Below, piece by piece: positions 45,544 to 53,139 of a stretch of DNA of 64,000 nucleotides. The stretch spans positions 1 through 64,000 of the forward strand of contig CALKHP010000030.1 in NCBI GenBank assembly GCA_937988775.1, in the 5' to 3' direction. The stretch comes from an uncultured Alphaproteobacteria bacterium. Lineage in GTDB: Bacteria > Pseudomonadota > Alphaproteobacteria > Rhizobiales > Beijerinckiaceae. Every line of letters starts with the position of its first letter. The first letter of the stretch is position 1. The notes under the pieces were generated by a model. It was not told the DNA's origin. It did not search any database and saw nothing but the letters and a program-made list of their open reading frames with translations. Position numbers and translations under genes: made by a program.

Positions 45544-47031
45544 TTACATCGGGTAGTTCGGGCTCTCGCGCGTGATGGTGATGTCATGCGTGTGGCTCTC
45601 GCGCAGGCCGGCATTGGTGATGCGCACGAACTCGACCTTCTCGCGCAACTCCTTCAGGTCGCGGGCGCCGATATAGCCCATCGCCGCGCGCAGGCCGCCG
45701 GCAAGCTGGTGGATGACGCCGGCCACCGGCCCCTTATAGGCGACCTGCCCTTCCACGCCCTCGGGCACCAGCTTCATGGTGTCCTTGATCTCGGCCTGGA
45801 AATAACGGTCGGCCGAACCGCGCGCCATGGCGCCGATCGAGCCCATGCCGCGATAGCTCTTGTAGGAGCGGCCCTGGTACAGGAAGGTCTCGCCGGGGCT
45901 CTCGTCGGTGCCGGCGAGCAGCGAGCCGACCATGGCGCATTCGGCGCCGGCAGCCAGCGCCTTGGCGAGGTCGCCGGAGAACTTGATGCCGCCATCGGCG
46001 ATGACCGGAATGTCGAGCTTGGCGGCCGCTTCGGCCGAGTCCATCACCGCCGAGAATTGCGGCACGCCGACACCGGCGACGATGCGCGTGGTGCAGATCG
46101 AGCCCGGCCCGATGCCGACCTTGACCGCATCGGCGCCGGCATCGATCAGCGCCCTGGTGCCCTCGGCGGTGGCGACGTTGCCGGCCACGACCTGAACGCT
46201 GTTCGACAGCTTCTTGATGCGGGTCACGCTTTCCAGCACGCGGCTCGAATGGCCATGCGCGGTATCGACGACGACGAGATCGACGCCGGCATCGATCAGC
46301 CGCTCGGCGCGCTCATAGCCCTGGTCGCCGGTGGTCGAGGCGGCGGCAACGCGCAGGCGGCCCTGATCGTCCTTGCAGGCGTTCGGGTTGAGGCGCGCCT
46401 TCTCGATATCCTTGACGGTGACGAGCCCGACGCAGCGGTAGTTCTTGTCCACCACCAGCAGCTTCTCGACGCGGTGCTGGTGGAACAGACGGCGCGCCTG
46501 CTCGGGCGTGACATCCTCCGGCACCGTGATCAGGTTTTCCTTGGTCATCAACATGCTGACCGGCTGCTGCATGTTGTCGACGAAGCGCAGGTCGCGGTTG
46601 GTCAGGATGCCGACGAGCTTGCCGGCCTTGCCGGGCGTGGCGCCAACCGTGACCGGCGCGCCGGTGACGCCGTGGCTCTTCATCAGGGCGACCGCCTCGG
46701 CGAGCGTCGCATCGGGCGAGATGGTCACCGGGTTGGTCACCATGCCGCTTTCGAAGCGCTTGACCTGGCGCACGTGGTTGGCCTGCTCTTCCGGCTCCAG
46801 GTTGCGGTGGATGACGCCGATGCCGCCGGCCTGCGCCATGGCGATGGCGAGGCGGGCTTCGGTCACCGTATCCATCGCCGAGGAGATGATCGGCAGGTTA
46901 AGGCTGATCGTGCGGGTGATGCGGGTGCGCAGGTCGGTTTCGGAGGGTAGGACTTCCGACGGGCCCGGGCGCATGAGCACGTCGTCGAAGGTCAATGCTT
47001 CTGGAAAAGAGGTCGCGGAAAAACGCGCCAT
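45544..47031 (-). CDS. guaB: Inosine-5'-monophosphate dehydrogenase
   Basis: First committed step of GMP synthesis, IMP to XMP with NAD. The 495 residues begin ALTFDDVLMRPGPSEVLPSE. Tandem CBS domains follow (about residues 95-215). The catalytic loop is GPGSICTTRIVAGVGVPQ with the active Cys, and VIADGGIKFSGDLAKALAAG, GSLLAGTDESPGE and YRGMGSIGAMARGSADRYF complete the site. The C-terminus has ESHTHDITITRESPNYPM. Standard length; no partner genes close by. Confidence 0.98.
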   Translation of the reverse strand: MARFSATSFPEALTFDDVLMRPGPSEVLPSETDLRTRITRTISLNLPIISSAMDTVTEARLAIAMAQAGGIGVIHRNLEPEEQANHVRQVKRFESGMVTNPVTISPDATLAEAVALMKSHGVTGAPVTVGATPGKAGKLVGILTNRDLRFVDNMQQPVSMLMTKENLITVPEDVTPEQARRLFHQHRVEKLLVVDKNYRCVGLVTVKDIEKARLNPNACKDDQGRLRVAAASTTGDQGYERAERLIDAGVDLVVVDTAHGHSSRVLESVTRIKKLSNSVQVVAGNVATAEGTRALIDAGADAVKVGIGPGSICTTRIVAGVGVPQFSAVMDSAEAAAKLDIPVIADGGIKFSGDLAKALAAGAECAMVGSLLAGTDESPGETFLYQGRSYKSYRGMGSIGAMARGSADRYFQAEIKDTMKLVPEGVEGQVAYKGPVAGVIHQLAGGLRAAMGYIGARDLKELREKVEFVRITNAGLRESHTHDITITRESPNYPM

Positions 47032-47208
47032 GGTGCCGGGCTCCTGAGGGAAAATGAGCCTTGGCGCAACACCGGGACGGTGTTGCGTGGGTGGCTCTGC
47101 AAGTGGAGTTGACGCTGGGAGATATCATGCAAAACGCGCAACTGCAAAGCAGAACGCGCGCCGGTCAGGTATGCAGATACACATGGCCTTCCGACGGGAC
47201 AGGCAAAC

Positions 47209-47290
47209 GGCTGGGCCCCGGCTCAAGGCCGGGACAAACGTTGCGGAAAAGCAACCGTCTTGTGCCGGGCTTGACCCGGCACCCAGCCCT
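47209..47290. repeat. Intergenic repeat module pair
   Basis: 47209-47238 matches 44817-44846 with one change. A partner block with the core GTGCCGGGCTTGACCCGGCA lies at 47262-47284. It sits in the guaB/rlmE gap (47032-47309), which has no gene. Confidence 0.65.
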
Positions 47291-47309
47291 CGCGCTCGCG
47301 GCCCGGCGC

Positions 47310-48044
47310 TCAGGCGTCGTCCCGCCTCTCGCCGCGAAACCCCGTCGCCAGAACGTAAAGTTCGGAGGAATCGGAGCGGCTCGCCGCCGGCTTGACGTGG
47401 CGCACCTGCGCGAAATCGCGCTTGAGCCCGGTGATGATCGTCGCGGTATCGCCGCCCTGGAACAGCTTGCAGACGAAGAAGCCGCCCGGCGCCAGCACCT
47501 CGCAGGCGAAATCGACCGCGAGTTCGGCAAGGCCGACGATGCGCAGATGGTCGGTCTTCTGGTGGCCGGTGGTGTTGGCCGCCATGTCGGACATCACGCC
47601 ATGCGCCTCGCCGCCCAACAGCTCCTTGAGGCGGGCGGGCGCGTGCTCGGCCGTGAAATCGAGCTGCTCGAACACCACGCCGGCAATCGGGTCCACTTCC
47701 AGCAGGTCGATGCCCACCACCTTGGCACCGGGCGCGCCCGAAGCCGAGCCGGTGCGGGCGGCGGCAATCTGCGCCCAGCCGCCCGGTGCGCAGCCGAGAT
47801 CGACGATGCGCTGGCCACGTTTCAGCAGCTTGAACCGGTCGTCGATCTCCTGGAGCTTGAAGGCCGCGCGCGAGCGGAAACCTTCCGCGCGGGCGCGCGC
47901 CACGAACGGGTCGTTGAGCTGGCGTTCGAGCCAGAGCGTCGAGGAATGGGTGCGCTTGCGCGCGGTCTTGACGCGCACGGCGAGATCGCGCCGAGCACTG
48001 CCCGGCCCGGCCGGTTTCGTAGTCCCACCCGGTTTCTTGGCCAT
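47310..48044 (-). CDS. rlmE: 23S rRNA (uridine-2'-O-)-methyltransferase RlmE (FtsJ)
   Basis: Methylates U2552 of 23S rRNA. The 244 residues include SRAAFKLQEIDDRFKLLKRG, the SAM site IVDLGCAPGGWAQIAAART, GIDLLEVDPI, GVMSDMAANTTGHQKTDHLR and KLFQGGDTATIITGLKRDF. The K-D-K-E tetrad positions are plausible (K in FKLQEI, D in MSDMA, K in CKLFQG). The Ser/Arg/Lys-rich N-terminus (MAKKPGGTTKPAGPG) is longer than in E. coli. The ATG shares one base with the upstream ppx stop. Confidence 0.95.
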   Translation of the reverse strand: MAKKPGGTTKPAGPGSARRDLAVRVKTARKRTHSSTLWLERQLNDPFVARARAEGFRSRAAFKLQEIDDRFKLLKRGQRIVDLGCAPGGWAQIAAARTGSASGAPGAKVVGIDLLEVDPIAGVVFEQLDFTAEHAPARLKELLGGEAHGVMSDMAANTTGHQKTDHLRIVGLAELAVDFACEVLAPGGFFVCKLFQGGDTATIITGLKRDFAQVRHVKPAASRSDSSELYVLATGFRGERRDDA

Positions 48045-49180
48045 CACCGCCTCCAGCGCTGGCGGGGCCAGATGCCGTCGGACTGCATCAGCTTCATCAG
48101 GATGCCCTCGCGCAGGCCACGATCGGCGATGCGCAGGCGCGTGGCCGGGAAGGCCTCGTGAATGGCGGCCAAGATGGCGCAGCCGGCCAGCACCAGATCG
48201 GCCCTGTCGGTGCCGATGCAGCCATTGCAGGCGCGCTCGTCGAAGGACATGGCGAGCAGGTCGTCGACGACGGTCTGCACATCGTGCCAGCGCATCCAGA
48301 TGCCGTCGACCCGGCGGCGGTCGTAGCGCTCCAGCTTGAGGTGGATGCCCGCCACCGTGGTGACGGTGCCCGACGTGCCGAGCAGATGGAAGCGCGGGCT
48401 GCGATTGGCGCCGCGCGCCTCGCGGGCAAAACCGCGCAGCAGCCCTGTGACTTCCTCGACCATGGCGCCGAAATTCTCCGGCGTCACCTTGATGCCGCCG
48501 TGACGGTCGGCCAGCGTCACCACGCCGACGGGCAGCGACACCCAGCCGCGAATCTGCCGCTCGCCGACCCGGCCATGCGGGCGGTCGGCAATCCACACGA
48601 TCTCGGTCGAACCGCCGCCGATATCGAACAGCACGACATCATTCGCCGCCGGATCGGCCAGAGCCGAGCAGCCGGCGGCGGCCAGATGCGCCTCGGTGCG
48701 CCGGTCGATGATCTCGAGCTTCAGGCCGGTTTCCTCGGCGACGCGAGACACGAAATGGGCGCCGTTCTCGGTGGCGCGACACGCTTCCGTCGCCACGAAA
48801 CGGGCGCGCGTCACGCCACGGCCGTCAATCTTCAGCCGGCACACACGCAGCGCCTCGATGGCGCGCGTGATCGCCGCCTCGCTCAGGCGGTTGGTCATGG
48901 CGATGCCTTCGCCGAGGCGGACGATGCGCGAATAGGCGTCGACGACGCGAAACCCGTCGCGATGCGGGCGCGCGACGAGCAGCCGGCAGTTATTGGTGCC
49001 GAGATCGAGCGCGGCATAGATTTCGCCGCCGGTGGGCGCGGCATGCGCGCGCTCGTGCCAATGACGGCCGGCCGGCGGCGCTGCCGCCGGGGCGCGCTCC
49101 ATCGCCGTTACGTCGCAAGCCGCAACATCATGAGACGCGGCTCCCCCGGAGGCCGCAGCATTCCCGTCGCGCATGTTCAT
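48044..49180 (-). CDS. ppx: Ppx/GppA phosphatase-family protein
   Basis: Exopolyphosphatase/guanosine-pentaphosphatase family, actin-like fold. The 378 residues contain YAALDLGTNNCRLLVARPHR (phosphate-1), VVLFDIGGGSTEIVWIADRP (phosphate-2), SLPVGVVTL and HLLGTSGTVTTVAGI. The first ~50 residues are an Ala-rich, low-complexity extension of uncertain translation; a later start is possible. Lying just before rlmE in a one-base overlap is the common alphaproteobacterial order. Whether it prefers polyP or pppGpp cannot be told. Confidence 0.93.
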   Translation of the reverse strand: MNMRDGNAAASGGAASHDVAACDVTAMERAPAAAPPAGRHWHERAHAAPTGGEIYAALDLGTNNCRLLVARPHRDGFRVVDAYSRIVRLGEGIAMTNRLSEAAITRAIEALRVCRLKIDGRGVTRARFVATEACRATENGAHFVSRVAEETGLKLEIIDRRTEAHLAAAGCSALADPAANDVVLFDIGGGSTEIVWIADRPHGRVGERQIRGWVSLPVGVVTLADRHGGIKVTPENFGAMVEEVTGLLRGFAREARGANRSPRFHLLGTSGTVTTVAGIHLKLERYDRRRVDGIWMRWHDVQTVVDDLLAMSFDERACNGCIGTDRADLVLAGCAILAAIHEAFPATRLRIADRGLREGILMKLMQSDGIWPRQRWRR

Positions 49181-49282
49181 TCCCGGCTGAGAGCTCGAAC
49201 CCCGCAGCCTTCCCGGTTCACTTGAGGTGCAAGCCTAGAGCAGGAAGCCGGAAAGCGGAAAGGCTTTTCGCACCAGAGCCGT

Positions 49283-50866
49283 TCAGTGGCCGCCCCCGCC
49301 ACCGATATGGGAGGGCTTGCGCATCAGCGGCGTCAGCAGCACCAGGGCCAGGAACAGCACCGTCAACGCGAAGAACACATCGGCCATCGCCATGACCAGC
49401 GCCTGCTGGCGGACGATGCCGGCCATCTGCTTTAGCGCGGCGAGCGGCGCGTCGGAGCCGAGCCGGCCCATCGCCTGGGTCATGCTGGCCAAGGTGTCGT
49501 TGGCGACGCCGCGGCTCCAGGTCACCGATTCGTGCAGACGCGACAGATGCAGGTCCATGCGATCGTTCATCAGCGTGTTGATGAGCGCCAGCCCGACCGC
49601 GCCGCCGAGGTTGCGCGTCAGGTTGAACAGGCCGGAGGCGTTCTTCAGCCGCTCCGGCGGCAGCGTGCCGAGCGCCATGTTGTTGATCGGGATCATGACC
49701 AGCATCAGCGACACGCCGCGCAGCAATTGCGGGATCAGCAATTCGTCATAGCCCCAGTCCTTGGTGACGAGCGAGGCCTGCAAAGTGCCGAGCGCGAAGC
49801 CGATGAAGCCGGAGGCGATCATCACGCGCGGATCGAGCTTCTGCGCCAGGCGCCCGACGATCGGCGCCGAGATGAACATCACCACGCCGGTGATGAACAG
49901 CGTCTCGCCGATCTGCAGGGCCGAGTAGCCGCGCACGCGGGCAAGAAAGATCGGATAGAGATAGGTCAGCCCGTAAAGGCCGATGCCGAGCACGAAGGAC
50001 ACCATCGAGCCGGTCCAGAAGTTCCGGTCGAGGAAGGCGCTGAGATCGACGATGGGTTGCTTCGCCGTCAGCACGCGCACGAAGAACACCAGCGCGCCAA
50101 GCGCGGCGATCACCGCGCAGGTCAGGATCGCCTGGTCGCCGAACCAGTCCTTGATCGGGCCTTCCTCCAGCACATATTCGAGCGCGCCGAGGAAGGCCGC
50201 CATCGAGATCAGGCCGGTCCAGTCGAAATTCTCCAGCAGCGACAGGTCGGGCTCATCGAAATCGATCAGGAACCAGGCCGACAGCGTGACGAGGATGCCG
50301 GGGCCGATATTGATCAGGAACAGCCAGTGCCATGAGAAAATATCGGTGAGGTAACCGCCGACCGTCGGGCCGATGGTCGGAGCGAGCGTCGCCACCAGGC
50401 CGATGATCGGCGAGACCATTGCCTGCCGGGAGCGCGGGAAGATGGCGTAGGCCGAGGCGAACACCGTCGGGATCATGCCGCCGCCGATGAAACCCTGCAG
50501 CGCGCGCCAGACGATCATCTCGTTGATCGTCGTCGCTGTCGCGCACATCAGGCTCATCAGCGTGAAGCCGGCCGCCGAGATCACGAACATGTAGCGCGTC
50601 GAGAAGGCGCGCGACAGGAAGCCCGACAGCGGGATCATGATGACCTCGGCGACGAGATAGCTCGTCTGGACCCAGGCGATCTCGTCGGCGCTGGCGGAAA
50701 TGCCGGCCTGGATCTCGGACAGCGACGCCGAGACGATCTGGATATCCAGGATCGCCATGAACATGCCGAACACCATGCCGATGAAAGCGGCGAGCCGCTT
50801 GGGATCGATGGCGTCGGCGGCTGGCGCCGCGATGGTCGGGCCGGTGCTGTCGGCAATGGCGGACAT
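49283..50866 (-). CDS. MFS multidrug efflux permease, DHA2 (EmrB-like)
   Basis: 527 residues with 14 predicted helices. It has the DHA2 hallmarks LAAFIGMVFGMFMAILDIQI with VSASLSEIQAGIS, WVQTSYLVAEVIMIPLSGFL, RALQGFIGGGMIPTVFA (motif C region), and PTIGPTVGGYLTDIFSWHWL with FLINIGPGILV. It pumps drugs with an HlyD-type adaptor encoded just upstream. The His-rich Gly-rich tail SHIGGGGGH is unusual. It is the second gene of the emrA-emrB unit controlled by the divergent TetR gene. Confidence 0.93.
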   Translation of the reverse strand: MSAIADSTGPTIAAPAADAIDPKRLAAFIGMVFGMFMAILDIQIVSASLSEIQAGISASADEIAWVQTSYLVAEVIMIPLSGFLSRAFSTRYMFVISAAGFTLMSLMCATATTINEMIVWRALQGFIGGGMIPTVFASAYAIFPRSRQAMVSPIIGLVATLAPTIGPTVGGYLTDIFSWHWLFLINIGPGILVTLSAWFLIDFDEPDLSLLENFDWTGLISMAAFLGALEYVLEEGPIKDWFGDQAILTCAVIAALGALVFFVRVLTAKQPIVDLSAFLDRNFWTGSMVSFVLGIGLYGLTYLYPIFLARVRGYSALQIGETLFITGVVMFISAPIVGRLAQKLDPRVMIASGFIGFALGTLQASLVTKDWGYDELLIPQLLRGVSLMLVMIPINNMALGTLPPERLKNASGLFNLTRNLGGAVGLALINTLMNDRMDLHLSRLHESVTWSRGVANDTLASMTQAMGRLGSDAPLAALKQMAGIVRQQALVMAMADVFFALTVLFLALVLLTPLMRKPSHIGGGGGH

Positions 50867-50893
50867 GGTTGTGTCCTTCCGATCCTGCCTCGG

Positions 50894-52177
50894 TTAGCGC
50901 GTCAGGCCGAGCGCGCCCATCAGCGTGGGCGCGGGCTTCGAGGGGTCGCGCGTATCGACCTCGACCACCACGGACAGGCCCGGCCTGAGATGGCCGCTCG
51001 CCGCGAACGAGGCCGGCACGGCGATACGCACCGGCACGCGCTGCACGATCTTGGTGAAGTTGCCAGTGGCGTTTTCCGGCGGCAGCAGCGAGAACTCGGA
51101 GCCCGAGGCCGGCGCAATGCTTTCAACCGTGCCTTCGACGCCCTCGCCCGTCAGCGCATCGACCGTGACATGCGCCTTCTGGCCGGGCTTCAGATCGGCA
51201 AGCTGGGTTTCCTTGAAATTCGCCGTGACATAGGCGCGCTCGACCGGCACCAGCGCCAGCAACCGCGTGCCGGGCTGGATATACTGGCCGGGCTGGGCGG
51301 CGCGATTGCCGACGATGCCGGCGAAGGGCGCACGCACCACCGTGGCGGCGAGGTCGCTCTCGGCCTTGGCGAGCGCCGTCCTGAGTTCGGCCAGCACATG
51401 CTCGGCCTCGACGCCTTGCGCCTTGACCACGGCGAGATTGGCATTGGCGGCGGCGATGGCTGCTTCGCCGCCGATCACCGAGGCCTGGGCGCGGTCGCGG
51501 TCGGCGCGCGCCTGGTCGAGTTGCTGCCTGCTGCCGAAATCGCGTTTGGCGAGCGCATCGGCGCGCGCATAATCGGCCTCGGCGCGAGCGAGATCGGCCT
51601 TGTTCGCCGCAAGCTGCGCCGTTGCCTGCGCGATGGCGGGCGCCTGCGCCCTCGCCTGCTCGGCAAGGCGCGCGATGGTCGCCTGCTGCGTCGCCAGCTT
51701 GTCGCGGGCGCTCGCGGCGGCAAGCCGGTAATCGGTATCGTCGATGCGCACGAGCACGTCACCGGCGGCGACGCGCTGGTTGTTGACAACCGGCACCTGT
51801 GCGACGAGCCCTGAGACCTTGGCCGCAACCACCGCCATATCCGCCTTCACATAGGCATCGTCGGTCGAGACGATGAAGCGGCCGGTCACATACCAGTCAT
51901 AGCCGAATTTGGCGCCGAATCCGAGCGCCGCCACGATCACCAGCGGCAGGACGAAGCGCTTGGGCGAGCGGCGCGTCGGTTTGGCCGCATCGTCCCCGGC
52001 CGCGCCGCCACCGCCGGCCGCGCCCGCCGGCTTCGCGGGCAGGCTCTCGTGCCGCACGGCCGGCACCGGCGCCTCGCGTTCGGTCTCGAACGGCGTCTCG
52101 AAATCGAACGGCGTGTCGCGCTCGCTCTCTTCCAGGCTTTCGGAGCGTTCCTTGAGAGCACTATCGGTGTCTGCCAT
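50894..52177 (-). CDS. HlyD-family membrane-fusion protein (EmrA-like)
   Basis: The 427-residue adaptor has an acidic N-terminal cytosolic segment (SLEESERDTPFDFETPFETE), one membrane helix (FVLPLVIVAALGFGAKFGYD), and the biotinyl-lipoyl-like motif VSTDDAYVKADMAVVAAKVS with GLVAQVPVVNNQRVAAGDV. A coiled-coil hairpin (about residues 170-280, Ala/Gln/Arg-rich) follows, then NRAAQPGQYIQPGTRLLALV. It links the EmrB-like pump to an outer-membrane channel encoded elsewhere. Starts 26 bases from the first TetR operator. Confidence 0.93.
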   Translation of the reverse strand: MADTDSALKERSESLEESERDTPFDFETPFETEREAPVPAVRHESLPAKPAGAAGGGGAAGDDAAKPTRRSPKRFVLPLVIVAALGFGAKFGYDWYVTGRFIVSTDDAYVKADMAVVAAKVSGLVAQVPVVNNQRVAAGDVLVRIDDTDYRLAAASARDKLATQQATIARLAEQARAQAPAIAQATAQLAANKADLARAEADYARADALAKRDFGSRQQLDQARADRDRAQASVIGGEAAIAAANANLAVVKAQGVEAEHVLAELRTALAKAESDLAATVVRAPFAGIVGNRAAQPGQYIQPGTRLLALVPVERAYVTANFKETQLADLKPGQKAHVTVDALTGEGVEGTVESIAPASGSEFSLLPPENATGNFTKIVQRVPVRIAVPASFAASGHLRPGLSVVVEVDTRDPSKPAPTLMGALGLTR

Positions 52178-52203
52178 CGGGGCCTCCCGCAGTCGCGAGG
52201 AAT

Positions 52204-52220
52204 GACCGAACGGTTCGGTC
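52204..52220. promoter_or_regulatory. TetR operator 1 (17-bp perfect palindrome)
   Basis: GACCGAACGGTTCGGTC is a perfect palindrome about one base centre. It lies 27-43 bases upstream of the emrA-like start, well placed to block that promoter. It is identical in the core to operator 2. Confidence 0.85.
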
Positions 52221-52260
52221 GAGCGGTTGACCTAGAGCGTAACCATGCCTAAATCAAGAG

Positions 52261-52279
52261 TGACCGAACGGTTCGGTCA
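52261..52279. promoter_or_regulatory. TetR operator 2 (19-bp perfect palindrome)
   Basis: TGACCGAACGGTTCGGTCA extends the same palindrome by one matching base each side. It lies 32-50 bases upstream of the TetR gene start, consistent with autorepression. The centres of the two operators are 58 bases apart. Confidence 0.85.
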
Positions 52280-52310
52280 CGAGATTTCCGCCTGGAGGGG
52301 CTGATGGCAC

Positions 52311-52970
52311 ATGGGCAACGATCAGGCTGTGGTGGATGCCGATACCGCCAAATCCGACGCTGAAACGCCTGCGGATAGCAAAAAGCGCCTGCAAATTCTC
52401 GATGGCGCGCGAAAAGTCTTCCTGTCCGACGGGTTTGACGGCGCCAGCATGAACGATATCGCCCGCGTCGCCGGTGTGTCGAAAGGCACGCTGTACGTCT
52501 ATTTCGCCAGCAAGGAAGTGCTGTTCGAGGAGTTGATCTGGCACGACCGCCGCACGCAGGCCGAGCATATGCTCACCCTCGACGACGACAACCATGATGT
52601 CCGCGCCGTACTGTTCAAACTCGGCAGCACGCTGGTCGCCAATCTGCTCACGACGGATTCGATCGCGCTGCTGCGCACCGTGATCGCGATCTCAGGCAAG
52701 CAGCCGCAGATCGGCCGGGCATTCTACGCGGCCGGGCCGGAACGCGGCGTTGCGCGACTGACGCGCTATCTCGACAGTCAGGTCGCGGCCGGCGTGCTCG
52801 ACATCGCCGATACGCGCTTCGCGGCCATGCAATTCTTCGAACTCTGCCTGTGCGGTGTCCTGAAGCCGGTGCTGTTCGGCGTCGAAATCCCCACCGGCGC
52901 GGCGGAAATCCAGCGGGCGATCGGCAGCGGTATCGACATGTTTCTCGCCGCCTACGCCCGGCGCGGCTAG
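52311..52970 (+). CDS. TetR-family transcriptional repressor
   Basis: The 219-residue protein has the TetR HTH at residues ~20-65: RLQILDGARKVFLSDGFDGA, SMNDIARVAGVSKGTLYVYF and ASKEVLFEELIW. A helical effector domain follows (TLVANLLTTDSIALLRTVIA; a TetR_C-like QFFELCLCGVLKPVLFGVE). GGAGGGG upstream supports ATG 52311. Divergent from the EmrAB pair with two perfect operators between them, it almost certainly represses both until a drug ligand binds. The ligand is unknown. Confidence 0.93.
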   Translation: MGNDQAVVDADTAKSDAETPADSKKRLQILDGARKVFLSDGFDGASMNDIARVAGVSKGTLYVYFASKEVLFEELIWHDRRTQAEHMLTLDDDNHDVRAVLFKLGSTLVANLLTTDSIALLRTVIAISGKQPQIGRAFYAAGPERGVARLTRYLDSQVAAGVLDIADTRFAAMQFFELCLCGVLKPVLFGVEIPTGAAEIQRAIGSGIDMFLAAYARRG

Positions 52971-53020
52971 AGCAAGTTCGTCTGTTGCGAACTTGCTCCA
53001 TGCTAAAATTGTCGAGCAAT

Positions 53021-53105
53021 CTGGAGCATCCTTCGACAAGCTCAGGATGAGGTTGAGTTTTTCTATATCACCGCCTCATCCTGAGCTTGTCGAAGGATGC
53101 TCCAG
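53021..53105. repeat. Perfect 32-bp-arm inverted repeat
   Basis: 53021-53052 and 53074-53105 are exact reverse complements around a 21-base loop; the core is CCTTCGACAAGCTCAGGATG. It sits between convergent TetR and malQ genes, where it could end transcription from both sides. A degenerate relative lies at 44594-44675. Confidence 0.9.
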
Positions 53106-53139
53106 CGTGGCGCCAATAGTGCGACGCAAAGCGAGCGCC

